The translations under genes and the position numbers were made by a program. A DNA stretch of 64,000 nt from Nocardia miyunensis NBRC 108239 (lineage in GTDB: Bacteria > Actinomycetota > Actinomycetes > Mycobacteriales > Mycobacteriaceae): NCBI RefSeq assembly GCF_001613065.1, contig NZ_BDBQ01000082.1, forward strand, positions 1 through 64,000. The letters are read 5' to 3'. The notes under the pieces are model-generated. The model saw nothing but the letters and a program-made list of their open reading frames with translations, did not search any database and was not told the origin of the DNA. Numbering within the stretch: position 1 is the stretch's first letter; each line of letters opens with the position of its first letter. This document shows positions 43,230 through 53,300 of this stretch, piece after piece.

Positions 43230-44080
43230 ACAATCTCACCGTCATCCAGCTGACCGATACCCACATCCGCGCCGCCGGGGAACTGCTGCACGGTTGCGTG
43301 GACACGATGGCCAATCTGACCGTCGTGTTGCAGGGGCTGTGCAACGGCTCGCGGATCGATGCGCTGGTGCTGTCCGGCGACCTCACCGACAACGGCGCGC
43401 CCGAGGCGTACCGCCGATTGCGCGCGGCCGTCGAACCGGTGGCCGCCGAACTCGGCGCGACGGTCGTCTACGCGATGGGCAATCACGACGAGCGCGTCGC
43501 GTTCGGGGCCGAACTGCTCGGCCTGGACGCGGACGGCATCGATCCGCGGCAGCCGCACGATTCGGTCGTCAGCGTTTACGGACTGCGGATCATCACGCTG
43601 GACAGTTCCACCCCGGGCCAACACCCGGGATACCTCGAAGCGGACCAGTTGGCTTGGCTCGCCGAGCAATTGGACGCTTCCGCGCCGCGCGGCACGTTGC
43701 TGGTGCTGCACCATCCGCCGGTTTCGTCGGCGAATCCGGCGGCGGAGGTGCTCAAACTCCAGAATGCCGAGGAGCTGGCGGCGGTCGTCGCGGGCAGTGA
43801 CGTGCGGATGATCGTCTGCGGGCACAACCATTTCACCGCCGCCGCGGCCCTGGCCGGGATCCCGGTGTGGCTGGGCCCCGCGGTGGCCTACCGGCTCGAC
43901 CCGATGGCGCCCGTGGGGCGGCACCGGGGCATCAGCGGATTCGGTTACAGTCGAATCGATGTCGTGGGCGACACCTTCGTAGCCACCGCCGTGGAGGCCA
44001 CCCCCGCGCCGGAGGTCTACAGCCGGCCGCAGTCCGAAATGCTCGAGCAACTGGCGGCCGCGGCCGCCGAGGCACAATGA
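43226..44080 (+). CDS. Metallophosphoesterase, possible glycerophosphodiesterase (GpdQ/cAMP PDE type)
   Basis: A 284-residue calcineurin-like phosphoesterase. All metal-binding motifs are present: LTDTHI (D-x-H), GDLTDNG, GNHDER, LHHPP and GHNH. This is the class III phosphodiesterase family with Rv0805 and GpdQ, which cleave cyclic nucleotides or glycerophosphodiesters. It is encoded between the binding protein and the permease, with ATGA overlaps on both sides. That placement supports hydrolysis of the imported glycerophosphodiester in the cytoplasm; cAMP or another diester remains possible. Confidence 0.88.
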   Translation: MNNLTVIQLTDTHIRAAGELLHGCVDTMANLTVVLQGLCNGSRIDALVLSGDLTDNGAPEAYRRLRAAVEPVAAELGATVVYAMGNHDERVAFGAELLGLDADGIDPRQPHDSVVSVYGLRIITLDSSTPGQHPGYLEADQLAWLAEQLDASAPRGTLLVLHHPPVSSANPAAEVLKLQNAEELAAVVAGSDVRMIVCGHNHFTAAAALAGIPVWLGPAVAYRLDPMAPVGRHRGISGFGYSRIDVVGDTFVATAVEATPAPEVYSRPQSEMLEQLAAAAAEAQ

Positions 44081-45033
44081 CGTTCGTCGTCGACACCACT
44101 GCCGAGCAGCAGCACAGTTCCGTTGCGGCAGAGCCGGTTCCGGTGCGTCGTCCCGCCCTTCGCCGGGCGGGACGGCGCGCCGTCCCGTATCTGTACCTGA
44201 CCCCGGCGCTGGTACTGCTGGTGGTGTGGACCTATCGGCCGTTGGTTCAGGCGCTGGAGCTGTCCACCTACTCCTGGAATCTGCTGCCCACATCACCGGC
44301 GACATCGGTGGGTTCGGCGAATTACCTTCGGCTGCTGGATCTTCCGGCGTTCAGCGACTCGATCGTCCGCACATTGGTGCTGATCGCCGGTTTGCTGCCG
44401 TTCACCGTGCTGCTGCCGCTGCTGCTGGCCCTGGCCGCCCGGCGCGTGTCCGATCGGGCGCGCACGGTCTACCAGGCATTCGTCTTCGCGCCCTTCCTGG
44501 TCGCGCCGGTCGCCGCCGCCGCGGTGTGGCGCTGGCTGCTCACCCCGCGCAGCGGTGTGGTGGATCGGGTGCTGGGCTCGGACCGCAACTGGGTGTACGA
44601 GCCGTCCAGCGCGCCGTGGGTGATCATCGTGATCACCGGCTGGCAACTGCTGGGTTTCGCGGTGCTGGTGGTGTGGGCCGGATTGGCCGGTATCAGTGGC
44701 GATTACGACGAGGCGGCCCGGGTGGACGGGGCCCGGCCCGGTCAGATCCTGCGCTGGATCACGCTGCCGATGCTCTCGCCGACGCTGCTGTTCCTGGTGC
44801 TGACCACGGTGCTGCTCAGCCCGGTGCTGACCTTCCCCCTGATCGACACCCTCACCCAGGGCGGGCCGACGCAGTCCACCACGAATATCTATTACCTGTT
44901 GTGGGACTACGCCTTCCACAGTTTCGACGCCGGATTGAGCGCGGCCGCGGGCGTGCTGCTGTTCCTCGGCTTCGGGGCGATCGCCGGAGTGCTGGTCTGG
45001 ATCTCGGAAAAGGTTTCCTTCCATGACGATTGA
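44077..45033 (+). CDS. ABC importer permease, UgpA type
   Basis: A 318-residue inner-membrane permease with about six hydrophobic spans. The EAA loop is DEAARVDGARPGQILRWITLP, near residue 215, where the ATPase docks. An N-terminal cytoplasmic tail of about 35 polar residues precedes the first span. The ATG overlaps the phosphoesterase stop. It pairs with the permease at 45023 in the UgpA/E manner. Confidence 0.9.
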   Translation: MTFVVDTTAEQQHSSVAAEPVPVRRPALRRAGRRAVPYLYLTPALVLLVVWTYRPLVQALELSTYSWNLLPTSPATSVGSANYLRLLDLPAFSDSIVRTLVLIAGLLPFTVLLPLLLALAARRVSDRARTVYQAFVFAPFLVAPVAAAAVWRWLLTPRSGVVDRVLGSDRNWVYEPSSAPWVIIVITGWQLLGFAVLVVWAGLAGISGDYDEAARVDGARPGQILRWITLPMLSPTLLFLVLTTVLLSPVLTFPLIDTLTQGGPTQSTTNIYYLLWDYAFHSFDAGLSAAAGVLLFLGFGAIAGVLVWISEKVSFHDD

Positions 45034-45838
45034 CCGATTGCGCACCGCCGGCAGCCATCTGCTGCTGGCGGTCACGGCGCTGCTGTGCGCCTTCCCGATC
45101 TACTGGCTGTTCGCCACGGCGCTGCGGCGGCCGCAGGACATCTGGTCGCTGTCACCGATCCCGTGGCCGCTCTCGACGGCCAACTACCTCGACGCCGCCC
45201 GCCAGGTCGACGTGCTCGGCCTGATCGGGAACACGTTCTTCATCGCCGCCCTGTCGGCCGCCGGGCAGCTGCTGGTCGCGCTGCTGGCCTCGTACGCCTT
45301 CACCATGTACACCTTCCCGCTGCAACGGGTGCTGTATCTGGCGTTCGTCGGTACCTGGCTGGTGCCCTTCCAGGTCACCATGCTGCCCAACTACATCCTG
45401 CTCAATCAGCTGGGACTGCTCAACACCCTGATCGGCGTGGTCCTGCCGACGCTGTGTTCGGCGATGGCCGTACTGCTGCTGCGTCAGCACATGGCGGCGT
45501 TCCCGAAGGAGCTGGTGGCGGCGGCCAAGATCGACGGGCGCTCGTCCTGGTCGATCCTGTGGACGGTGGTGGTGCCGAATCTGCGGCCCGCCCTGGCCGC
45601 CCTGGCGATCCTGCTGTTCATCAACGAGTGGAACGAGTACTTCTGGCCCGCGGTCGTGCTCCGCAAATCCAATGGTGTGCTGCAACTCGGATTGCGCAGC
45701 TTCCTGTCCAGCGCCGAGCGGGATCAGTGGGGCCCGATGATGGCGGTGGCCAGCCTGGCGTGCCTGCCGGTGCTGCTGCTGTATCTGGTGTTGCAGCGGC
45801 AGATCGTCAACGCGTTCGTGCGGTCCGGGTTGAAATAA
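45023..45838 (+). CDS. ABC importer permease, UgpE type
   Basis: A 271-residue permease with six predicted spans and an EAA loop (AAAKIDGRSSWSILWTVVVP) near residue 160. It overlaps the preceding permease by 11 bases. It completes a five-part ABC/phosphodiesterase unit (ATPase, binding protein, phosphoesterase, two permeases). The operon ends at the hairpin at 45855. Confidence 0.92.
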   Translation: MTIDRLRTAGSHLLLAVTALLCAFPIYWLFATALRRPQDIWSLSPIPWPLSTANYLDAARQVDVLGLIGNTFFIAALSAAGQLLVALLASYAFTMYTFPLQRVLYLAFVGTWLVPFQVTMLPNYILLNQLGLLNTLIGVVLPTLCSAMAVLLLRQHMAAFPKELVAAAKIDGRSSWSILWTVVVPNLRPALAALAILLFINEWNEYFWPAVVLRKSNGVLQLGLRSFLSSAERDQWGPMMAVASLACLPVLLLYLVLQRQIVNAFVRSGLK

Positions 45839-45854
45839 GCTTGGTAACAACGAC

Positions 45855-45894
45855 TTCGGGGCCGGTCCAGGAGATTTCCCGGACCGGCCCCGAA
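45855..45894. terminator. Strong bidirectional hairpin
   Basis: A perfect 14-bp stem (45855-45868 with 45881-45894) and a 12-base loop. It ends the Ugp-like operon and the convergent Pfa operon, 11 bases from the end of the latter's last frame. Confidence 0.85.
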
Positions 45895-45905
45895 CTGTGT
45901 CGTGC

Positions 45906-46314
45906 TCAGCGCGCAGGTACCGCCGTAGTGAGCGAACCGATCAGCGCGGTGTCGTGCTCACCGGCCCGGAAGCGCGGATGATCCAGGATGTCGTGCAGGA
46001 ATTCCGCGGTGGTGACGACGCCGAGGCCCGCGATCCTGGTCTCCGCCAACGCCCGCCGCATCCGCGCGATGGCCGCGGCCCGGTCCGGCGCCCACACCAC
46101 GATCTTCGCCAGCAGCGAATCATAATGCGGCGGGATCGAATACCCGGTCTCGATATGGGTGTCCACCCGCACGAACGGCCCGCCGGGCAGCACGCATTCG
46201 GCGAGAGTGCCCGGCGCGGGGGCGAATTCGCGGCCGGGATCCTCGGCGTTGATGCGGCATTCGGTCGCCACGCCAGGCACTCGCCGCGGCGGGACGGGTC
46301 TCGAGGATGGTCAT
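45906..46314 (-). pseudogene. Biotin carboxylase C-terminal remnant
   Basis: The frame at 45906-46280 matches only the C-terminal domain of acetyl/propionyl-CoA carboxylase biotin carboxylase: ECRINAEDP, then PGTLAECVLPGGPFVRVD, PPHYDSLLAKIVVW and a helix with RMRRALAE. That is roughly the last quarter of a 450-residue enzyme; the ATP-grasp domain is absent. A separate start (ATG at 46312-46314, overlapping the PfaD-like stop) opens MTILETRPAAA in another frame, which a one-base shift joins to the fragment. I read this as a deletion or frameshift remnant. It cannot carboxylate biotin by itself. Confidence 0.75.
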
Positions 46315-47879
46315 CGTTCCTCCAGAGGTCGAGGCACGTACCGGGTACAGCCCGCGGGCAACCGGGCCCCGGCCGCCCGCAGTTGCGCGACGCGCGTGAG
46401 ATAGGCCGCGCCGTACATCAATTCGTCGGCGACATCCGCCACGTAACGATTGCTCGGGGCCGCCAGATAACTGCCCGCCGCCCAGGTGTTGAACGCGCCC
46501 ATCGCGGGGCCGCACCAGATCTGATAGTCCGCGGCACGGTCGGCCTCGCCCCGGATGCTCCACCCCGACGACAACCCGAGATACCACCGGAACACCAGGG
46601 CCATCCGATGTTTCGGGTCCTCGGCGGCGCCGGCCAACTGCGCGGGATCACGCTCGGAGAAGAAGTCGACGCAGTCACGCCAGATCTCGTCCACCGGCCG
46701 CCGCAACACCGTCCGCTCGAGTTCCAGACGCTGGTCGGCCGGGATGTCGTCGAGTCCGTCGTGAGCCCGGTAGAACTCGTAGAGCCGCTGCGCCCGCGAG
46801 GCGAACATGGTCCCCCGGCGCAGCACCTGCACCTGCACACCGAGTTCGAACATATCCGAGGACGGAGCCATGGTGCAGTCCGCGAATTCCGCTGTGGCCA
46901 AGAGCTTCTTGGTGTGCTCGCACTGCGCTGCCTCGCGGCAGGACTGATTCACCGATCCGGTCACCACATAGGCCGCGCCCATCGCGAAGGCCGCCGCGAC
47001 CGCGTCCGGGGTGCCGATCCCTCCGGCGACACCGATCCGCACCCGCGCGGTCGCCGCCAGATCGCGGGCGATCCGGTCGCGGGCGGCGACGATCTCCGGA
47101 AACAGCACGGTCAGCGGGCGCCGGTCGGTGTGCCCGCCGGAATCCGCCTCGGCGGTGATGTCGTCCGCCATCGGGACCTGCGCTGCCAGCCGGGCCTGTT
47201 CGGCGGAGATCTCGCCGCGTTCGGTCAGCGCCGCGAGCAACCGGGCGGGAGCGGGCCGCAGGAACAATTCGGCGACCTCCACCCGAGATACCTTGGCGAT
47301 CAACCGATGTCGGCATTCGATGTTGCCCTGCCGGTCCACCGCCAGTCCGGCCGCGCGGTACCGCACCACCTCGGCGGTGAGATCCATGAACGCCGATGCC
47401 TCCACACATTCCACCCCGTGTCGCAGGCAGGCGTCGACGATGGCGCGCTCCAGCGCCGGTTCGGACGGACTGTGAATCAGGTTGCAGGCGAACGGATGTC
47501 CGGACAAGATGCGGGCGAGTTCACCGAGCGCCGCGTCCACCACCGCGGGCGACACACCGGCAGCCCCGTAGGAGGCCAGATATCCCGCCCGCGACATGGC
47601 CGTCACCAGGCCGGGCGAGGCGATCCCGTTGGCCATCGCGCCCGCCGCGTAGGCGGCACGCACACCGTGCGCCGACCGAAACGCGCTGTCGCCCAGCCGC
47701 TCCGGCGGCAGCGGACCCACCGCGGTGAGGATCTCCGAGCGGGCCGCCAGCGCCTGCGAAGCGGTCACCCCGACCCGGCCCTCGTGCCGGACCACCCAGC
47801 AGGGCGCCCCGACGTCCAGCAGAATCGCCGAGATGTCCGCCTCATCATGGACGAGCGCGGGAACACCGAAGGTCGTCAT
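46311..47879 (-). CDS. pfaD: PfaD-like trans-acting enoyl reductase
   Basis: A 522-residue FMN-dependent enzyme of the nitronate-monooxygenase fold, as in PfaD, the separate enoyl reductase of polyunsaturated-fatty-acid synthases. N-terminal SRAGYLASYGAAGVSP, FACNLIHSPSEP, VRIGVAGGIGTPDAVAAAF and GAAYVVTGSVNQ are the flavin-binding and catalytic regions; the C-terminal domain is long, as in PfaD. It should reduce the enoyl-ACP intermediates made by the upstream synthase. It follows the dehydratase gene by 94 bases and is followed by the biotin-carboxylase remnant. Confidence 0.9.
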   Translation of the reverse strand: MTTFGVPALVHDEADISAILLDVGAPCWVVRHEGRVGVTASQALAARSEILTAVGPLPPERLGDSAFRSAHGVRAAYAAGAMANGIASPGLVTAMSRAGYLASYGAAGVSPAVVDAALGELARILSGHPFACNLIHSPSEPALERAIVDACLRHGVECVEASAFMDLTAEVVRYRAAGLAVDRQGNIECRHRLIAKVSRVEVAELFLRPAPARLLAALTERGEISAEQARLAAQVPMADDITAEADSGGHTDRRPLTVLFPEIVAARDRIARDLAATARVRIGVAGGIGTPDAVAAAFAMGAAYVVTGSVNQSCREAAQCEHTKKLLATAEFADCTMAPSSDMFELGVQVQVLRRGTMFASRAQRLYEFYRAHDGLDDIPADQRLELERTVLRRPVDEIWRDCVDFFSERDPAQLAGAAEDPKHRMALVFRWYLGLSSGWSIRGEADRAADYQIWCGPAMGAFNTWAAGSYLAAPSNRYVADVADELMYGAAYLTRVAQLRAAGARLPAGCTRYVPRPLEER

Positions 47880-47973
47880 CGGAGAACCGCCCGGAGATCG
47901 AGTCGTTCACAGCGAGTCGGATCGAGGGTGTGTTGTTGTTTCGATTGCACGACAACGGCTTTCGATAGGAGGG

Positions 47974-50391
47974 TCACGGCAGCACCGCCCGGTCGGCGAG
48001 TTCGATTGCCAGATCGATGAGTTCGTAGATGCGCAGACCCGGCTTCCACAGCGATCCGTCCACGACCACGGTGACGGTGTGCGCGTCGCGCCGCACCTGT
48101 TTGATGTGCGCCTCCAGCTCGACGGTGCCGTCGCTGGGCAGGAACTGTCCGCGATAGCGCCAGGAGAATTCGATATCGCACGGGATGCGGAACACCGGAT
48201 CGGTCATCCCGTCGGCGAATCCCGCGTCGAGCATCCACTCCTGCACCGCATGGATCACCGATTCGACTCCGAGCGAGCCCGGAATCACCGGGTCGAGGTG
48301 GAAGTGCCGATCGAAATACCAATCGGTGCTGTCGATTTCACGCAGTGAGTGCAGGTAGCCCGCCTCGTGTTCGCCGCCGCCGTCGACCACCTCGATGCGG
48401 TCGATCAGCGCCAGCGTCCGGCGCGCGCACAGCGGTGCGGCCGGATCGGCGCGGCGGGCGGCCACGTCGATCACCCGGGCCGGTTCCCGCGGATGCTCGG
48501 CCCGCCAGCTGGGTACCGAGCGGCCCGCGTCGAGTCCGGTCTGATTGGCCAGCGCCTGGTCGCTGAAATAGCCGAACATGGTCTCGCCCGTGTAGAACGG
48601 CTCCCCCTCGACCGACAGCGTGTAATCGAAGGTCTGCAACGAGGATCCGGGCAACAATGTGGTCGACAACAGTCGCGACGACTGTTGAATCGTGCTGTCC
48701 CGCAGATCGATTCGACGCAGCACACGTGCGCTGCCGCCGAGGTTGCGCAGACTCAACGTGGTGCCCGGCTCGGTCAGCGTCGGCCCGGCGTAGTAGCCCA
48801 TCAGCAGCGCCGCCTGCAAGGAGGTCTCCATGTAGACGAAGTGCGGCATCGATTCGTTGGCGGTGTCGCCGTAGTACCAGGAATCGCCCGGCGAATCGTA
48901 TTCGCTCGTGTACGAGGCGCCGTCCAGGACGCCGCGCGCGCCGTCGAAGGTGAGCACCCGATCCACCAGCAGCAGCCCGCCGGTCGGCAACCGCGTCGCG
49001 CGAACCCCGGTGTACCGCGCGAATTCCGGCCCCATCGCGATGGCTTGATCGCCGCGCGAGAGGTGGACCATGTGGAATTCGTTGAGCAGCGATCCGGATT
49101 CCGCCGCGCCCGGCCCGACCCCGGCACCCGCGGCTTCGACCACCGTGACCGTAACCGCCAGCACCCCGGCCGCGGTGTGTGCGACCGCGGCCACGTGCGG
49201 CCGGGGGATCAGATCGATATCACCGACCACCAGCTCGATCCGCCCCGCGCCGCCACCGTCGACACCGTCCACCGCGGCGGTCAGCGTGCTGCCCGACAGG
49301 CACAGGTGAATACCCGCGAAGATCGCGAACACCTCGGCGGCCTGGATGGCCGCCGCGCGCACATCACCCTCGAATTCGGCTGCCACCCGGCCTTTTCCGT
49401 CGCCGCCGCGCAACTCCAGCGCCTCGACCCGAGTCAGGACCAGCGGCTGTGCGGCACCGACGCGCACCGCCGACACCACGCCCGCCCGCCGATAGGCCGG
49501 GCCGAACACGTCGGTCACCTCGCCACGGGTCAGCTGTTCCAGCGCCGCGCGATCGAGTGTTGTGCGCCCGGATCGGGCGAGCGGCTTGAAGGCATCCTCC
49601 GCCGCGATTGCGGTGGCCGCCGCAGGATTCGTCGCCACCGTGGCAAGCGTGGCCGCCGCTGGGCCGGCGATACCGGTTCCGGCTGCCCCGGCAGGCTGCC
49701 GAAGGGTGCGCTGCGCGTCCGACGCCACCCGATCGAGGGTGGTGCGTCCGGATCGGGTGAACGGCTCGACGGCGGCGGCCGAATAGGCTCCGCCCTCACG
49801 AGCCCGCTCCCACAGCGCGCGTTGTACCGCGACCTGTGCGCCCAGCGCCGCCCGATGGGCAGCCACCACCCCGGCGCGGATCTCCGCCAGCACATCAGCC
49901 CCGTCGGAATACGTTGCTGACGAATCCTTCTCACCCGAACTCGCCGGAGCAGAGGAATTCGGCGCGGTCGGCCGCACTCCAGCCGAATATGTCGCGGTCG
50001 CGCTCTTCTCGACCGCAGTCACCGCGAAATGCGGCGCGCGCGATTGCATTGCAGCGGGATACGTTGCGGCCGTGGCCTCCTCGACCTCGGTCGCCGGAGC
50101 GGCGGCGGGATGCGATGCCGATGGCGGGCCTGGCACGGGATACGTGGCGGCCGTGACCCTCTCACCCTCAGGCGCCGGGGCCGCAACGGAATACAGTGCG
50201 GCTGACTGCCCCGCAACGGGAGATGTTGTGGCCGTTGCCCTCACCTCGGCGGCCATCGGGTCAGCGGGCGGCGCGAGAGTGCGGTCGGACATCCCGGCCG
50301 GTCCCAGGCCGCTGGTTTCGGCCACCCCCGACCCGGGACGCGGCGCGCCCGTCGGGTCGAAGGCGATACCGTCGAACTCCAGAATTGTCAT
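47974..50391 (-). CDS. Double-hotdog dehydratase of the Pfa type, without KS/CLF
   Basis: An 805-residue protein. After a long, low-complexity N-terminal part (about 1-270) come two FabA-like dehydratase regions: the first around 290-560 (TRGEVTDVFGPAYRR, LPTGGLLLVDRVLTFDG) and the second around 620-790 (HFHLDPVIPGSLGVES, where the His and DPVIPG are the FabA-type catalytic region). PfaC normally has KS and chain-length-factor domains before these; they are missing. The N-terminal part has five imperfect repeats of about 25-30 residues around an ATYS/ATYP core, and SGRTTLDR occurs twice (near 235 and 295). ATG at 50389-50391 overlaps the synthase stop, so the two are coupled. Confidence 0.85.
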   Translation of the reverse strand: MTILEFDGIAFDPTGAPRPGSGVAETSGLGPAGMSDRTLAPPADPMAAEVRATATTSPVAGQSAALYSVAAPAPEGERVTAATYPVPGPPSASHPAAAPATEVEEATAATYPAAMQSRAPHFAVTAVEKSATATYSAGVRPTAPNSSAPASSGEKDSSATYSDGADVLAEIRAGVVAAHRAALGAQVAVQRALWERAREGGAYSAAAVEPFTRSGRTTLDRVASDAQRTLRQPAGAAGTGIAGPAAATLATVATNPAAATAIAAEDAFKPLARSGRTTLDRAALEQLTRGEVTDVFGPAYRRAGVVSAVRVGAAQPLVLTRVEALELRGGDGKGRVAAEFEGDVRAAAIQAAEVFAIFAGIHLCLSGSTLTAAVDGVDGGGAGRIELVVGDIDLIPRPHVAAVAHTAAGVLAVTVTVVEAAGAGVGPGAAESGSLLNEFHMVHLSRGDQAIAMGPEFARYTGVRATRLPTGGLLLVDRVLTFDGARGVLDGASYTSEYDSPGDSWYYGDTANESMPHFVYMETSLQAALLMGYYAGPTLTEPGTTLSLRNLGGSARVLRRIDLRDSTIQQSSRLLSTTLLPGSSLQTFDYTLSVEGEPFYTGETMFGYFSDQALANQTGLDAGRSVPSWRAEHPREPARVIDVAARRADPAAPLCARRTLALIDRIEVVDGGGEHEAGYLHSLREIDSTDWYFDRHFHLDPVIPGSLGVESVIHAVQEWMLDAGFADGMTDPVFRIPCDIEFSWRYRGQFLPSDGTVELEAHIKQVRRDAHTVTVVVDGSLWKPGLRIYELIDLAIELADRAVLP

Positions 50392-53300
50392 TGCCACTGC
50401 CTTACCGAGGTCTGGAACTTCTCCGTCAGGTCCGGGGTGGTCACCACGGTGACGCCCGAGAACCGTTGCAGCACAGTGCCGTCCAGGTCGGTCGCGGTCG
50501 CATCGATGCAGACCTCGAACGACGACCCGCCGCGTGGATTGTCGACCACCACCAGGAAGGGCTCGCTCACCGGCAGCCGCCGGTAGTACTCGGCCCGGCC
50601 GATTCCCAGTGGCAGGCATGCCGCGCCGACCAAACGGTGTCCCAGCACCGGCGGGCATTGCAGGATCAGATCCGCGCAGACCGGATCGTGCAATCGCCCG
50701 CCGTACGCGCCCGCGCCGACTCGCGTTGCGGGCAGGGCACATTCGAAGACCATCGCGATGTCCGAAGCGCTGCGCACCCGGCGCAGCCCCTGTAGCGCCG
50801 GGCCGTGGAACTGCACCCCGTCCTGGTAGATCCACTCCGCAGCGGACCCGGGGCCGGCGGGCACCGTGATGCGCGGCGGTTCGCCCGGCGCGCGGGTGCA
50901 CACCAGGGTGGCCCGGTAGTGCGTGGTGCGGCCGTCCAGCATGCGGACCGACACCGTGACCTGGTCGTCGGCCGTATCGGCGGGGTCCGCCACGATGTCG
51001 ACCTCGTCCACCGGGCGGTCGAAGACGATGCCCTTGACGACCTCGAAATCGTGCACATCGGTGACGGTCAGTCCGGGCAATCTGCGTTCGGTGACATTGA
51101 TCAGCGCACCGAGCGCGAACGTCGCGGGCAGCACGATGTGCTCGCCGATGCGATGCGCCGCGATCACCGGCTCATCGGTGAGCCCGGCGAGGCCGCGTCG
51201 CACCCGCGCCGGTGCGGGAGACGGCGTCGCGCTGGACAGGGCCACCGCCTCGCCCACCAGCACCACGGTGTCGGCGCGGCATGCCGGAGTGAACTGTTCG
51301 GCGAAGGCCGCGACACCGGTTTCCGGTGCCAGCAAGGGAATTCCGCGATCCCGGAACAAGCGGCGCAGTTCGGGCGTGACCATGCCACCATCCCAGGCGC
51401 CCCAGTCGATCGCCACGGCGTGGCAATCCGGATGCCGGGTGCGCCAACTCGTCGCGAACCGGCACAGCGCCTCGTTGGCGGCCGCGTAATCGGCCTGCCC
51501 GGCATTGCCGAACAGTCCGGCGACCGAGGTGAACAGCACCAGATGTCGTGGCCGCTGCACCGCCGCGAGCGCCGCGGCCAGTCCCGCGAGCTTCGGGCGC
51601 AGCACCCGCGTCACCGATTCCGCGGTCTTGTCCGCGATCATCGAATCGGCGAGAACTCCCGCACCGTGCACGATCCCGGTCAGGGTGTCCCGCCAGGGCT
51701 CGACCGCCGCCCGGACCGCTTCGGCATCGGTGACGTCGGCCGCTGCGTACACCGCGCGGTCGCCGAGTTCGGCCAGGGTGGAACGGATCTCGCGAACCGC
51801 GCGCACCGAGGCGCAACTCCGGTCGATCTCGCGCGGGGTCACGCCGGTACCGGCGAGGGCCCGCACCGCGGCACTCTTGAGATCCGGATCCGCGACGCCC
51901 GCAGCCCATTCCGGCTCCGGTGCGAGTTCGGTCCGGCCCAGCAGGACGAACCGCGCAGGACTGCGCCGGGCCAGAGCCAGCACACACAGCGCGGTGACGC
52001 CACGCGCGCCACCGGTGACCAGCAGGACATCGTCGGCCGACAGCGTCGTCGGGTCCGGAGCGCGGTCCGGATCCACCCACGTCACCGTTGACGCGGATGC
52101 GTGCCTGCTGGGCACCGGCGCGCGGCGCACCCCCGCCGCGTCGATGCCGATCTCGGCGGTATCGGTGGCGGCGTCGAACAGTTCGGTGACCACCCGGGCC
52201 GCGGCGGAGGCCGCATCCAACCCCGGGTCGATATCGAGCGCACGGCAGAACAGCGTGGGCTCCTCGGCCGCGACCGTCTTGACCATGCCCCCGATCCCGC
52301 CGATCAGGGCGGACACCGGATCCCGGTCGCCGCGATAGCCCAGTTCCCCGTCGAGCCGGGTCACGGTGCAGAAGGCCGCCCGCTGACCGGCCTGCCGCAG
52401 CACCCGCACCGCACGACCGGCCGCGAGGATGGCCTCGGTCAGAATATCCTGTGCCGCTCGCCATTCCGTGGCCACGCCGACGACCACCAGCACCGCGTCC
52501 ACCGGATCGGCGGCCAGTGCGGCCGGATCGGTGGTGTGCCGGGCGGTCCAGCCCAGCTCACGCAGAGCGTCGGTGATCGCGGCGCAGTCGGCCCCGGTGT
52601 CGTCGCCGATCCCGAGCACCACCGCGAAAGCGTCGCTGGGATACGGGTCGACGAGGGTGTCCACCGGCGCGACGGTGATCAGATCGATGGCGTACCGCGG
52701 CGCACCGGCCGCGGCCTCAGCTTTTGGGTCCGCATCACCACCGGCGGTCTCCGCGAGCCGGGCGGCGATGAGGTCCAGGGTGCGCAAGGTCCCGAGTTGC
52801 TCGGGGCCGAGGCTGGGTAGATCCGGGAACCTCTCCTGCAATGCCCCGATCACCTGGACGCGCTTGATGGAGTCGACACCCAGATCCGCTTCGAGATCCA
52901 TTGCGGGATCGACCATCTCGACCGGATAACCCGTCTTCTCGGCGACCAGTTCCTTCAGCGCGGAACGCAATTCGTCGGCCGAGGCGGCGGAAGCCGAGGG
53001 GGCCGAAGCCGCCGCAGAAGTAGCCGAGGACGATGCGGTGAGCGCGTCGGCCACCTGGTCCAGGGTGCGCAGGGTGCCCAACTGCTCGGGGCCCAGGCTG
53101 GGCAGTTGCGGGAACCGCTCCTGCAGGGCTCCGATCACCTGCACCCGCTTGATCGAATCCACCCCCAGATCCGCCTCGAGATCCATTGCCGGATCCACCA
53201 TCTCGACCGGATAACCAGTCTTGTCGGCGACGACTTCCTGCAGGGCACGGCGCAATTCGTCAGCGGTCGCGCCGGGCGCAGAAGCCGGAGCGGGGACAGG

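Noticed and set aside
46120..46587. A frame overlapping the end of the PfaD-like gene
   Set aside because: It is in a shifted frame with no recognisable protein except the short MTILETRPAAA start, which I treat as part of the carboxylase remnant.
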